Shown here: positions 1-9,049 of the stretch, piece by piece
How the letters are laid out: every line of letters starts with the position of its first letter
Numbering within the stretch: the stretch's first letter is position 1
Source: Bacillota bacterium
GTDB lineage: Bacteria > Bacillota > Sulfobacillia > Sulfobacillales > Sulfobacillaceae
Assembly (NCBI GenBank): GCA_026627065.1
Contig: JAPNUO010000006.1
Coordinates: 103,289-167,288 of the forward strand
Direction of reading: 5' to 3'
DNA length: 64,000 nucleotides
Translations under genes and position numbers: made by a program
The notes under the pieces: generated by a model
Told to the model about the DNA's origin: nothing
Seen by the model: only the letters and a program-made list of their open reading frames with translations
Database searches by the model: none

Positions 1-888
1 GAGTCCTGGATCTGGCCTCATGACAAATTTTTGAAATACGACGAGGACACCTTTATCCGCGACGTCTTTGAAATGGGGTATGTCGACGTCGCCATCTTCC
101 AACCCGTGGGCTTGGTGGAATTTTATAAAGAGCCATTTGGCAATGTCGCCAAAAATTATCAGCTTGCCCAAAAGTATCCTGGCCGCTTCATCGGCAACGG
201 GTATTTCGATCCGCGCGACGGGGAAGCCGGACTCGAGCGCCTGGAAGAATGGGCGGCGCAATACCATCTCCAAGGCGTCAAGCTTTATACCGCGGAATGG
301 CATGGCGATTCCAAAGGGTACCGCTTGTCGGACCCCTGGGCGGAGCGCTATTTGGCAAAGTGTCTTCAGCTCGGCATCCGCAATATCCATGTGCACAAAG
401 GGCCGACGATCAAGCCGCTCAATATGGATGCCTTTGACGTCAGCGACATTGACGCGGCGGCCAGCAATTTCCCCGATCTCAACTTTATTGTGGAACATGT
501 GGGACTGCCTCGGTTGGAGGCCTTCTGCTGGATTGCCACGCAAGAACCCAACGTCTACGCCGGACTGGCGGTGGCCAATGCGTTCATCCACACGCGCCCC
601 CGCTACTTTGCCCAAATCATCAGCGAACTCCTTTATTGGCTCGACGAGGATCGCATCCTGTTTGGTAGCGACTACGCGCTCTGGCATCCCAAATGGCTCA
701 TTGACGAATTCATGGCTTTTGAGTTGCCCGACGATATTGCCCAGGAAACCGGGGTCACGCTGACGCGGGACATCAAGAAGAAAATCTTGGGCTTAAATGC
801 AGCCCGGTTATACAACATCGACGTGCCCACCCATCAGGCGAAATTGCAAAAGGACGCCATTAGCCAGCGACTGCGCCAGGCAGGCTAA
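1..888 (+). CDS. Amidohydrolase-2 family protein of a propane monooxygenase-type cluster (5' partial)
   Basis: The frame is already open at base 1, so the N-terminus lies upstream; the first in-window start-like codon (TTG 31) is probably internal. The protein has amidohydrolase-2 (PF04909) TIM-barrel hallmarks: a VHKG segment, EHVGLPRLEAF in the middle and FGSDYALWHP near the C-terminus, consistent with His and Asp metal ligands. Amidohydrolases of this kind sit directly downstream of propane/acetone-type soluble di-iron monooxygenase genes (prm/mim) in actinobacteria; their exact role is unsettled. The stop is followed within 11 bases by the next gene, so an operon is likely. The monooxygenase genes should be just outside the window; that is inference from gene order. 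Confidence 0.85.
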   Translation, partial: ESWIWPHDKFLKYDEDTFIRDVFEMGYVDVAIFQPVGLVEFYKEPFGNVAKNYQLAQKYPGRFIGNGYFDPRDGEAGLERLEEWAAQYHLQGVKLYTAEWHGDSKGYRLSDPWAERYLAKCLQLGIRNIHVHKGPTIKPLNMDAFDVSDIDAAASNFPDLNFIVEHVGLPRLEAFCWIATQEPNVYAGLAVANAFIHTRPRYFAQIISELLYWLDEDRILFGSDYALWHPKWLIDEFMAFELPDDIAQETGVTLTRDIKKKILGLNAARLYNIDVPTHQAKLQKDAISQRLRQAG

Positions 889-898
889 GGAGGCGAGC

Positions 899-1663
899 AT
901 GGACACTACGGCTCACAATCTCATCGACGACGTCTGGAACGCGCTCAAGGAGGTCACGGACCCCGAACTGGATGAGCCCCTCACGGCGCTCGGGTTCGTC
1001 CGCGAGGTCCGCTGCCGACAAAATTCCGTCCAAGTGACGCTGGCGCTCCCCACCTACTGGTGCGCCCCCAACTTCGCCTACCTCATGATGGAGGATCTCC
1101 GGGAGGCAATTCGGCGTCTGCCGTGGGTTCGGGACATCCAAATCACCCTTCGCGATCACGAAAGCGCCGACGCGCTCAATCAGGCCATTGACCGCGATGT
1201 TTCGTTTCAACACGCCTTCGCTGACGCCACGGACGACTTGGCACCGCTTCGGCGCGCCTTTGCGGAAAAGGCGTTTTATGCCCGACAAAAACGGTGGCTG
1301 GACGCGATTCAAGCCGCCACCCACACCTCCGCGAAAGACTGGACGCCGGGGCGCGTCAAGGATGTTGAAGAGTGGGCTTTGGCGCATCCGTCCGTCGCAC
1401 CCCTATGGCGCCGCTATCAGGCCAGTGCCGTCCGGCAGGGTGTCGATCTCCTGAGTCCGGATGCACCAGTCGTTGTGGATGGCCAAGGCCGACCCATCAT
1501 GCCGGACGTCTGGGAGCGCCACTGGCGCTACCTCTCGCTGATTACTTTGAACATGGATGCCAACGCCCACCTCTGTCGCGGGCTCTTTGGCGCCCGCTAC
1601 GATCCCGGACGCCCCCGGCCGTCCATCCCGGGGCCGCTCGCCCCTAAGCAAGCTACCGATTGA
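899..1663 (+). CDS. DUF59/MIP18-family protein with C-terminal extension
   Basis: 254 aa. I chose ATG 899 over an upstream in-frame ATG (797) because AGGAGG lies at 888-893, immediately after the amidohydrolase stop. Residues ~8-85 match the MIP18/DUF59 (SufT/PaaD-like) domain: TDPELDEPLTALGFV followed by a Cys in PTYWCAPNF, the conserved Cys region of the family. Such domains take part in Fe-S or other metal-centre assembly. The remaining ~165 residues (WERHWRYLSL, NAHLCRGLFG) are not something I recognise; similar extended DUF59 proteins occur in propane monooxygenase clusters. A role in assembling or loading the di-iron monooxygenase is inference from position. Confidence 0.8.
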   Translation: MDTTAHNLIDDVWNALKEVTDPELDEPLTALGFVREVRCRQNSVQVTLALPTYWCAPNFAYLMMEDLREAIRRLPWVRDIQITLRDHESADALNQAIDRDVSFQHAFADATDDLAPLRRAFAEKAFYARQKRWLDAIQAATHTSAKDWTPGRVKDVEEWALAHPSVAPLWRRYQASAVRQGVDLLSPDAPVVVDGQGRPIMPDVWERHWRYLSLITLNMDANAHLCRGLFGARYDPGRPRPSIPGPLAPKQATD

Positions 1664-1681
1664 CGAAAGGTGGTCGACTTG

Positions 1682-2713
1682 ATGAAAGCAGGACGCATCC
1701 ACACATATCACGAACCTCTTCTCATAGAAGAAATCGACGAACCTCGGATTGAATCCCCTACTGACGTCATTGTCAAAATTGCCGGAGCCGGCGTATGTCG
1801 CACTGATCTGCACATTCTCGACGGCATCTGGCGGGAAGCCTTGGGCGACCCTTCCCTGCCTTACACCATTGGGCACGAAAATGCGGGCTGGATCGAGGAA
1901 GTCGGTACCGCGGCCAGACATCTGAAAAAGGGCACCCCAGTGATTTTGCACCCTTTAATGACCTGCGGGCTGTGTCCCGCGTGCCGCAGCGGCCGCGACA
2001 TGTACTGCGAACAAGGGCGCTTTCCCGGCCTAGACGGCACCAACGGAGGCTACGCCGAATACCTGAAAACCTCGGTTAGAGCGGTGGTGCCCTTGGCTCC
2101 CGGCACCGATCCCGCCCTGCTTGCGCCCTTTGCGGACGCCGGCATCACCGCTTACCACGCGGTGAAACGACTGGTGCCGCTTACCGCTCCGGGCGTGTCT
2201 ATCGTCGTCTTGGGCATCGGCGGCCTCGGCCACTTCGCCCTTCAGCTGCTGAGGGCCTTGACTCCCGCGACTGTCATTGCTGTGGATGCCGAGCCGTCGC
2301 GGCTAGCCTGGGCCGAAGAGCTGGGAGCCCATGCCGGCGTCCTGGCCGGAAGCGACAACGGCGTTTCCGGTGTGCGCCGCCTCTGTCCGCAAGGTGCCGA
2401 CATCGTGCTCGACTTCGTCGGTGAATCCGCGACTCCCGAAGCCGCGGTCGCCATGCTCCAAAAGGGCGGCACCTATTCCGTCGTCGGCTACGGCGGCCAG
2501 GTGCGCGTGCCGACCTTGGACTTCGTCAATCGCGAGTTGACGGTCATGGGCAATCTCGTGGGCACATATCGCGAACTTTGTGAGCTGATGGAATTAAATC
2601 GCCAAGGGTTGGTCGCCATTTCCGCCCAGCAATTTCCCTTGGCGGACGCCCCTCGCGTCTTGGAGATGCTGGCTCGGGGCGAAATTCGCGGCCGGGCGAT
2701 TCTTGTCCCCTAA
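1682..2713 (+). CDS. Zinc-dependent alcohol dehydrogenase (prmE/mim-cluster type)
   Basis: 343 aa medium-chain dehydrogenase. ATG 1682 is preferred to GTG 1670 because GAAAGGTGG precedes it at good spacing. Catalytic zinc ligands are visible as VCRTD (Cys) and GHENAG (His-Glu), and the structural zinc lobe as CGLCPACRSGRDMYC (four Cys). The Rossmann motif is GIGGLGHFAL. It probably oxidises the alcohol made by the neighbouring alkane monooxygenase (2-propanol or another short alcohol) using NAD(P). It lies between the DUF59 gene and the chaperonin gene, as the alcohol dehydrogenase does in Rhodococcus prm loci. The exact substrate cannot be read from sequence. Confidence 0.88.
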   Translation: MKAGRIHTYHEPLLIEEIDEPRIESPTDVIVKIAGAGVCRTDLHILDGIWREALGDPSLPYTIGHENAGWIEEVGTAARHLKKGTPVILHPLMTCGLCPACRSGRDMYCEQGRFPGLDGTNGGYAEYLKTSVRAVVPLAPGTDPALLAPFADAGITAYHAVKRLVPLTAPGVSIVVLGIGGLGHFALQLLRALTPATVIAVDAEPSRLAWAEELGAHAGVLAGSDNGVSGVRRLCPQGADIVLDFVGESATPEAAVAMLQKGGTYSVVGYGGQVRVPTLDFVNRELTVMGNLVGTYRELCELMELNRQGLVAISAQQFPLADAPRVLEMLARGEIRGRAILVP

Positions 2714-2744
2714 TTCAAAGTCCGTGGGAAGGAGGCGTGAAATC

Positions 2745-4385
2745 ATGCCCAAAATTCTTCGATTTGATGACGAAGCCCGGCACGCGTTGGCCGCCGGTGT
2801 GCACATCTTGGCCCAGGCCGTGCGCGGCACCTTGGGTCCCAAAGGGCGCTTTGTCGTCCTCGACCGCCCCATCGGCCGCCCGCTGGTGACCAACGACGGC
2901 GCCGCCATTGCAGAGGAAATCGAGTTGCCCGATCGGTTTCTCAACATGGGCGTGCAGCTCGCGCGCGAAGCTGCCGCGCAAACCAACGAAATCGCCGGGG
3001 ACGGCACCACCACGGCCACTCTCCTGGCTGACGCCCTGGTTCAGTCGGCGCAAGGTGCGTTAGCGGCCGGCCTCCACCCGGTGGACCTATCCCGCCATTT
3101 GGATACGCTGGCTCAAGATGCCAAGGCCCTTTTGGCCGAACAACGCTTTTGGCTGAAGACTGCCGACGAAGTGCGGCAGGTGGCCTGCCTGGCTGCCGGC
3201 GATGCGTCGCTTGGTCATCTCATCGCGGAAGCGTTTGACCGGTTAGGCAGCGAAGCCCACATCACCCTTGACCTGCATACGGGAAGCGACCGCCTCCAGT
3301 ACGCCGGAGGCATGCAGTTTGACCGCGGCTATGTGTCTCACCACATGGCCACCGACCCCCGGCGAAACCTGGCAGAACTCAATGACGCCGCCCTGTTGCT
3401 GACCGATCAAACGTTGAGCGCTGGGCCGTGGTTTGACGATCTCGTCGACAGCCTTGTCCAAGCGCAAATTCCGGGGCTCTTGCTAGTGGCCGAGGATTAC
3501 GCGGCGGAATTGGTCTCTCGCTGCATCACCGTCAAGGACCGCGCCCCGCTCGCAGTAGTGGCCGTTCGCGCGCCGGAATTTGGCCCCTGGCGGAAGGCTG
3601 CCCTGGAGGATCTCGCTATCTTCACCGGCGGACGCTTTTTCGCGCGCGATCTCGGCGTATCTCCCACCGAGGCGAGCGCAGCCGAGCTCGGTCGCGCAGG
3701 CCGCATCGTCGTCACCCACGATCGGATAATGATTCAGGACGGCCGCGGGTCCCCAGAGGCCATCGAAGGACGCAAGGACGCCATTCGCGAACAGCTGGCC
3801 GTCACCGAGCAGCCCTTTGAGCGTGATAAGCTGACCGAACGCCTCAACCGCCTGGCCGGAAACAGCGCCACCCTATGGATCGGCGGGTCGACGCCCCTTG
3901 AGCAAAAGGCGCGGATGGGACGAGCAGAAGATGCGCTCCACGCCGTCCGCTCCGCCTTGCTCTCCGGCGTCGTTCTGGGTGGAGGCGTATCGTTGCTGGC
4001 CACGGCCCAAGCGCTCCGCCAATTGCCTGAACCCCCCCAGCACAATCCTTCGCTGGAAATGGCGCGCGAGGTGTTTTGCCGCGCGCTCGAAGAGCCAGCC
4101 CGGGCCTTGGCCGAAAATGTTGGCGTCGATCCTGATGAGGCGCTCCGCTACCTTTACGGCCATCCGGGGCACGGGCTCAATGCGCTTACGGGCACGTATG
4201 AAGACTTCCGAACGCAATGCATTTTCGATCCGTTAGTCTCGTTGACGGAAGCACTGGCCAACGCACTCTCGGTGGCCAAACTCATCTTGAATACCACCGT
4301 GTTAGTGTCGGACGTTCTCGATGCAGGCGATCCCACTGAGGGTCCAGCCCGCGGCGGTGGCGGAGAACTCTTGGGAATGAATTGA
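2745..4385 (+). CDS. GroEL-like chaperonin dedicated to the monooxygenase (MimG-type)
   Basis: 546 aa, normal GroEL length. ATG 2745 follows GGAAGGAGG. Group I chaperonin signatures are present: LGPKGRFVVLD, TNDGAAIA, GDGTTTATLLAD for nucleotide binding, RAEDALHAV with the catalytic Asp, and GGGVSLL. The C-terminus (GGGGELLGMN) lacks the GGM repeats of housekeeping GroEL, and there is no groES beside it. This matches MimG-type chaperonins, which are needed for productive folding of the hydroxylase large subunit in mycobacterial propane/phenol monooxygenase systems. Position and the altered tail both argue for a substrate-dedicated paralogue; the housekeeping groESL should be elsewhere in the genome. 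Confidence 0.92.
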   Translation: MPKILRFDDEARHALAAGVHILAQAVRGTLGPKGRFVVLDRPIGRPLVTNDGAAIAEEIELPDRFLNMGVQLAREAAAQTNEIAGDGTTTATLLADALVQSAQGALAAGLHPVDLSRHLDTLAQDAKALLAEQRFWLKTADEVRQVACLAAGDASLGHLIAEAFDRLGSEAHITLDLHTGSDRLQYAGGMQFDRGYVSHHMATDPRRNLAELNDAALLLTDQTLSAGPWFDDLVDSLVQAQIPGLLLVAEDYAAELVSRCITVKDRAPLAVVAVRAPEFGPWRKAALEDLAIFTGGRFFARDLGVSPTEASAAELGRAGRIVVTHDRIMIQDGRGSPEAIEGRKDAIREQLAVTEQPFERDKLTERLNRLAGNSATLWIGGSTPLEQKARMGRAEDALHAVRSALLSGVVLGGGVSLLATAQALRQLPEPPQHNPSLEMAREVFCRALEEPARALAENVGVDPDEALRYLYGHPGHGLNALTGTYEDFRTQCIFDPLVSLTEALANALSVAKLILNTTVLVSDVLDAGDPTEGPARGGGGELLGMN

Positions 4386-4414
4386 CATATTCTGACAGTT
4401 CAGATACCATGAGG

Positions 4415-4444
4415 CCAGGAACGGTCGACATGACCCGTTCCTGG
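4415..4444 (+). promoter_or_regulatory. Perfect 10-bp inverted repeat between the chaperonin and regulator genes
   Basis: CCAGGAACGG (4415-4424) and CCGTTCCTGG (4435-4444) are perfect inverted arms around a 10-base spacer, 29 bases after the chaperonin stop and 59 before the regulator start. No T-run follows, so an intrinsic terminator is possible but weak. It could equally be an operator for the regulator or a processing hairpin. Confidence 0.5.
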
Positions 4445-4503
4445 TGCTCCGTGGCCGCGGCGCCCAACCGCCTAACTGGGTAGTTGAAGGGAAAGGAGCC
4501 CCT

Positions 4504-6534
4504 ATGTCCAACCCAATGCTGGTCCGCTCGGTTCCCGAGGGCATCTCCCAGGCAATCAAAGACACTGAAGACGCCTGGCAACAGTTTGTCGTGTGGGAGA
4601 ACATCCCCCCTCACGGACGGCCTTTTGTCCTTGACTCCTGGCGGCGCTGCCAGGCGGAGCACATTCCGCCGCATTTAGCAGCTGCCCAACGGCTGGTTAA
4701 AGAGAGTCTGGTGGACGAGCTCTGGGACAATCATCCCCTGCACGATGCCCTCGCCCCTTATTTTCAAACGCTTACCGACACGATGCACCCGTCGCGCCAC
4801 CTGGTGGTGTTCACCGACGCCAGTGGTCTCATCCTACGCATCGTCGGAGAATCTTTCGTGCGGCAAGCCGCGGAAAAAATGAACTTTGTGCCGGGTTCCA
4901 ACTGGCAGGAAAGCCAAGCCGGCACCAACGCCATTGGCACATCGCTGCAGTTGGGAACCCCCGTCCAAATTTTTGCCGCCGAGCATTATTGCGCGCCCGT
5001 CCACCAGTGGACCTGCAGCGCGGCTCCCATCACCGATCCGGCTACCCGCCAAGTTCTCGGCGTCATCGATCTCACCGGATTTCGCGAGTACCACCATCCC
5101 CATTCTCTCGCCGTTGTCCAGTCCATCGCCCGGGCGGTCGAGGATCACCTGCGCGACCAGCTGGAACTCGAGCGGTTCACCATTTTTGGCGAATATCTGG
5201 AGTTGTCCGCCCGCCATCCAGATACCCTGCTCATTGCGTTAGACCGTGGCGGCCAGGTCATCCGCTGTTCGTCTGCGATTTGGGATCAAGGATGGATCGA
5301 CAGCCAGAACCAGCTAAAGCACTTGCCTGCCGATTACGCCCGGCTGGACGACGGCGCCAGCTGGGAACTCGAGGGCTTGCACGAGCGGTGGAAATGCATT
5401 CTTCACCACTGCTACCGGCAACACCAGCGCATCGGCGCCATCATTCAGGCGGTGCCCTGCCTCAGCCCGGTGCGAAAAAAGGCGGTTTCCGCCCCGCGAT
5501 CGTCGGCCCCAGCCAAGGAGGACTCGCACATGACGCTGGCCACCTTTCACAGTCTGATCGGTCGATCGCCTGCGTTTCTCAAGGCCGTCGGGGAAGCACA
5601 GGACATCGCGCGGTCCGAGGCGCCGGTGTTGCTCCTCGGCGAGACCGGCACCGGCAAGGAGCTGATGGCACAGGCCATTCACAGCGCCAGCCGTTTTGCT
5701 GCAGGCCCATTCGTTGCCGTCAATTGCGGCGCGATTCCCCCTGATTTAATCGGCAGCGAGTTATTTGGCTTTGAAGGGGGATCCTTCACTGGTGCGGCGC
5801 GCGAGGGCCGCCCGGGAAAATTTGAGCTGGCCGACGGGGGAACCATTTTTTTGGACGAAATCGGTGAACTGCCTTTAGCCTTGCAGCCGTATCTTCTTCG
5901 CGTTCTGGATTTGGGCGAAACGACGCGCATTGGCGGACAAAGCGCCCGTCGCCTCAACCTCCGGGTCATTGCCGCCACCAACCAAAATCTTGAAGCCATG
6001 GTCGAACGCGGCGCCTTTCGCCGGGATCTGTTCTACCGGCTAAACGTGCTGCCTATTGTCTTGCCCCCGGTGCGTGAACGTCCGGGAGACGCCATCGAGC
6101 TCTTTGAGCACTTTTTGCGACGGGCGGCCCAGCGCGCCGGTCGACAGCCCTGGGCCATTGCTCCCGAGGTCGCCCTGGTATTTGATCGCTATCCTTGGAC
6201 AGGAAACGTGCGAGAAATCCGAAACCTTGCAGAACGCCTCGCCGCCACTTTGCCTCATCGGCAGGCAATTGCCGTCCAAGACCTTCCCGCGACCTTTCGC
6301 GACGCCCTTCGTGATATCCGTCGAATCCATTCTCCAGAGGAACTCCGCGAGCAAGAATGGGCGTGGATTCAACGAGTGTTGGAAGAATGCGGCGGGAACC
6401 GCACGTTGGCCGCGGAACGGCTCGGTATTCACCGCAGCACGCTTTACCGCAAAATCCGACGACATCACACAAGCGCGGGAGAGCCGGGACGTGTGCTCCT
6501 AACCCCCCACGATTTGCCAGCACGCCGATCCTAG
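4504..6534 (+). CDS. Sigma-54-dependent Fis-family activator (AcoR/MimR-like)
   Basis: 676 aa, started at ATG 4504 (GAAAGGAG upstream). The N-terminal ~330 residues form an AcoR-type sensor with a GAF domain (SNWQESQAGTNAIGT). The AAA+ domain follows, with Walker A GETGTGKE near residue 379, a GSFTGA loop (usual form GAFTGA) and Walker B TIFLDEIGEL. The C-terminal Fis-type HTH (GGNRTLAAERLGIHRSTLYRKI) is around residues 625-650. Activators of this architecture control propane monooxygenase operons in actinobacteria and acetoin operons in Firmicutes. It probably senses the substrate or its alcohol/ketone product and drives a promoter upstream of the window. The loop Ala-to-Ser change is conservative, so sigma-54 contact may be retained. 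Confidence 0.92.
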   Translation: MSNPMLVRSVPEGISQAIKDTEDAWQQFVVWENIPPHGRPFVLDSWRRCQAEHIPPHLAAAQRLVKESLVDELWDNHPLHDALAPYFQTLTDTMHPSRHLVVFTDASGLILRIVGESFVRQAAEKMNFVPGSNWQESQAGTNAIGTSLQLGTPVQIFAAEHYCAPVHQWTCSAAPITDPATRQVLGVIDLTGFREYHHPHSLAVVQSIARAVEDHLRDQLELERFTIFGEYLELSARHPDTLLIALDRGGQVIRCSSAIWDQGWIDSQNQLKHLPADYARLDDGASWELEGLHERWKCILHHCYRQHQRIGAIIQAVPCLSPVRKKAVSAPRSSAPAKEDSHMTLATFHSLIGRSPAFLKAVGEAQDIARSEAPVLLLGETGTGKELMAQAIHSASRFAAGPFVAVNCGAIPPDLIGSELFGFEGGSFTGAAREGRPGKFELADGGTIFLDEIGELPLALQPYLLRVLDLGETTRIGGQSARRLNLRVIAATNQNLEAMVERGAFRRDLFYRLNVLPIVLPPVRERPGDAIELFEHFLRRAAQRAGRQPWAIAPEVALVFDRYPWTGNVREIRNLAERLAATLPHRQAIAVQDLPATFRDALRDIRRIHSPEELREQEWAWIQRVLEECGGNRTLAAERLGIHRSTLYRKIRRHHTSAGEPGRVLLTPHDLPARRS

Positions 6535-6544
6535 AGGTGTCGCC

Positions 6545-7864
6545 ATGGCCTCTTTTGACGCCAACTCGGAAGATGCCCACCGCTCTGCCGACCAAGCAAT
6601 ACGCCTCGTCGCCCGCCAGCAGGGGAAGAGACTGCGCCTGGCCTGGCTGCTCCTTGGGCCAGGCATCTTGGTGATGCTGGGCGAAAACGATGCCCCGTCC
6701 ATGCTCTCCTACGCGGCCACTGGAGCAAAGTTCGGCATCGGTTTTTACCTTCCCTTCATCCTGCTTACCTTTGTGATGGCCCTGGTTGTTCAGGAAACCG
6801 CGATGCGCCTTGGTGCCGTAACTCATCTTGGCCACGCTGAGCTCATACATCGCCGGTTTGGGCGGCTCTGGGGCACGTTTGCCCTCATCGATTTGCTGTT
6901 AACGAATGCGCTCACCCTGGTCACCGAATTTATCGGCATCGTTGCGGGGGCTGAGTACTTTCATAGTCCTCCCCTCCTGGCCGTGCTGGCGACTCTTGGA
7001 ATTCTGACAATCACCGTCAGCGCGCGCCGGTACTGGCGGTGGGAACGCCTCATGCTAGTCTTAGCCTTCGGCAACCTCGCCTTCATTCCTGTGGCCGTAT
7101 TGACGCATCCTCGCTGGGACACCGTGATCCAAGCACTGGCGACGGGGTTGGCCCATCCCCCGCATTGGTCATCGCAAACGCTCACCTTCCTCCTCGCCAA
7201 CATCGGCGCGACTGTGACCCCTTGGATGCTCTTTTTTCAACAGGGTGCCGTCAGCGACAAAGGGATGATGGCGGGCGACATTGCCCAGGGGCGCCTAGAC
7301 ACGGGCGTGGGGGCGTTCGCAGCTGCGCTCGTGGGCATCTTTGCCGTGATCGCCACCGCGCCCCTGGCCCGTCACCACCTCAACGCCGGCCAGTACAACG
7401 CGGCCCAGTTTGCCCAGGCGCTGCGGCCCTATGCCGGACGATGGGGCGGTCGCCTCTTTGCCCTGGGAATCATAGAATCGGGACTCGTCGCTGCCGAAGC
7501 CATTGCCACCTCATCGGCGTATACGTTTGGCGAAATCACCGGCGTCCACCACAGCCTCAATCGGCCGTGGCGGGAGGCGCCCGGCTTTTACGCCCTCATG
7601 GGGGGCATTGCCGCCGTTAGCGCCGGTCTCGTTCTCGTTCCCGGTTTTCCGCTGGAATCGCTTGTCCTCATTGTCAATGTCCTGGCTGTGCTGACCATGC
7701 CCCCGGCCCTCGCCTTTCTGTTGCTGCTGGCCAACGACCCAGATCTCATGGGGTCGCACCGAAACCGTCTTTATCAAAATGTTTTAGGCATCGCGGTCAC
7801 CGCGCTGCTCTCGTTCGCCGGGATTTTGTACGCGATAAGCGTGGTCGCGCCCACGCTGCGTTAG
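6545..7864 (+). CDS. Nramp-like divalent metal transporter with atypical binding motifs
   Basis: 439 aa, about 11 membrane segments. It starts 11 bases after the regulator stop, so it is probably in the same transcript. The fold is recognisable from GPGILVMLGENDAPSML (TM1) and GATVTPWMLFFQQGAVSDKG (TM6). In canonical Nramp the TM1 motif is DPGN and the TM6 motif MPHN; here they read DAPS and TPWM, so the Asn and Met metal ligands are replaced. The protein is therefore a divergent Nramp-family member whose ion is uncertain (Fe2+, Mn2+ or even Mg2+ or a non-metal substrate). Supply of iron to the di-iron enzyme is attractive but inferential. Confidence 0.8.
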   Translation: MASFDANSEDAHRSADQAIRLVARQQGKRLRLAWLLLGPGILVMLGENDAPSMLSYAATGAKFGIGFYLPFILLTFVMALVVQETAMRLGAVTHLGHAELIHRRFGRLWGTFALIDLLLTNALTLVTEFIGIVAGAEYFHSPPLLAVLATLGILTITVSARRYWRWERLMLVLAFGNLAFIPVAVLTHPRWDTVIQALATGLAHPPHWSSQTLTFLLANIGATVTPWMLFFQQGAVSDKGMMAGDIAQGRLDTGVGAFAAALVGIFAVIATAPLARHHLNAGQYNAAQFAQALRPYAGRWGGRLFALGIIESGLVAAEAIATSSAYTFGEITGVHHSLNRPWREAPGFYALMGGIAAVSAGLVLVPGFPLESLVLIVNVLAVLTMPPALAFLLLLANDPDLMGSHRNRLYQNVLGIAVTALLSFAGILYAISVVAPTLR

Positions 7865-7876
7865 GAGGTCTGATGC

Positions 7877-8074
7877 ATGCCACGCCAGTCTCCCCACTGG
7901 GCTTACCTGCGCCAGCAGGCATATGCGGAATACCGCCAGCGCCAAAACCACGTGCGCCAACTTCCCCGGCGCCGGCTCACCCCGCAGCTTCAAGTGATTT
8001 TATGGGCCTTACGCGCCTACACCGTCTTTATGATGGGCATCGTCCTTCTTGCCGTCCTCGAGGGGTGGCACTAA
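7877..8074 (+). CDS. 65-aa single-pass membrane protein paired with the Nramp-like transporter
   Basis: A TAGGAGG ribosome site overlaps the transporter stop and ATG 7877 follows. The product has a very basic, Gln/Arg-rich N-terminal half (QQAYAEYRQRQNHVRQ) and one hydrophobic segment near the C-terminus (AYTVFMMGIVLLAVL). An ATG at 7873 opens a different frame without such character. It is probably translated with the transporter and could be a small accessory or stability subunit. I know of no family for it. Confidence 0.6.
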   Translation: MPRQSPHWAYLRQQAYAEYRQRQNHVRQLPRRRLTPQLQVILWALRAYTVFMMGIVLLAVLEGWH

Positions 8075-8104
8075 CCCTTCTTCCCACGGATGCCTAGACG
8101 ATGA

Positions 8105-8132
8105 GCCACGGGCTGCTGCGACCCGCGGCTTT
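8105..8132 (+). terminator. Weak candidate terminator after the transporter operon
   Basis: GCCACGGG (8105-8112) can pair with CCCGCGGC (8122-8129) with one mismatch, followed by only TTT. It lies 30 bases beyond the small membrane ORF. Confidence 0.3.
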
Positions 8133-9049
8133 GCTCGTCCGGCCATGTTCAGGAATCCTGCGAAGGCGGCAGCCCGCGTCTGAATTCGAAGCAATCTCAT
8201 CTCATCCGGTTTTCTAATCAGGTGCTGCATCAGATGTCTCGACGGCCGCCCCGCGGATAAACGAGGCTTGGCACCTAGAACCTCGCGCCAGCGAAACGGC
8301 ATGGCCGTGCACGCGGTCGAAAACATCCGTCTCGGTCAAATGGATGGCGAGGCGCTGAAGACTGCGCATGGGCGGGGACGGCGTTCGTCGGTCTCCGGCA
8401 TAACGAGCGCCGACTCCGGCTTGCCTAGAAAGCGAGATCGTATCCCGCGTCATCGAAACCGTCCGGCGCCACCGTGGATTAGGGGATCGCCCGAGGCCGC
8501 CGGCGCGGAATGGCGACGCCTCGGCACACTGCCGGTAGGCTTCAGCTCTCGAACTGCTCGGATGGCTGCTTGCCACAAGAGGGCCGCGTAATTTTGAGGA
8601 TGTACCACGCCCCATGCGTGCACGTTTGATCGGGTGCACGGCCCAAGCCACCATAATCCGGATGCACGGTGGCGTCTTTGGTGGCGACAGAGGCACCGCG
8701 CGGTCTTCCGGAACGTGGCCTCCCACAAGGCTCCGCGTCGAGTTCGTTGTGCCACAACGCGGTGAGCGGCGACGGTCGCGAGTTCAGCCCAAACAAGGTT
8801 ATCCCCATTCTTGGGGGAAAACCCCTGGCCGAGGAGGAGTTGTACATTGGCCGGCGTCAGCAGCTGCCGGCGTTTCCATTGCGAAATATGCGTCTATGAT
8901 TCACCAAACGCGGCAGCATTTGGTTAACAAATAGGCGGTGGAGAGGCCCCGGCGAACAGTCGGATGCCAGGACGGAGACGCGGAAGGCGCGTGACATTGC
9001 GAAACGGATGTTCGGAACTGACGGGGTTGTTAAGACAAGAGGGACGGGT
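8133..9049. other. Gene-poor stretch
   Basis: No open frame here has a good ribosome site, a recognisable motif or coding-like composition; overlapping frames exist on both strands, as expected for GC-rich non-coding DNA. It lies between the monooxygenase-type cluster and the IS607 element and may be decayed coding sequence. Confidence 0.5.
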
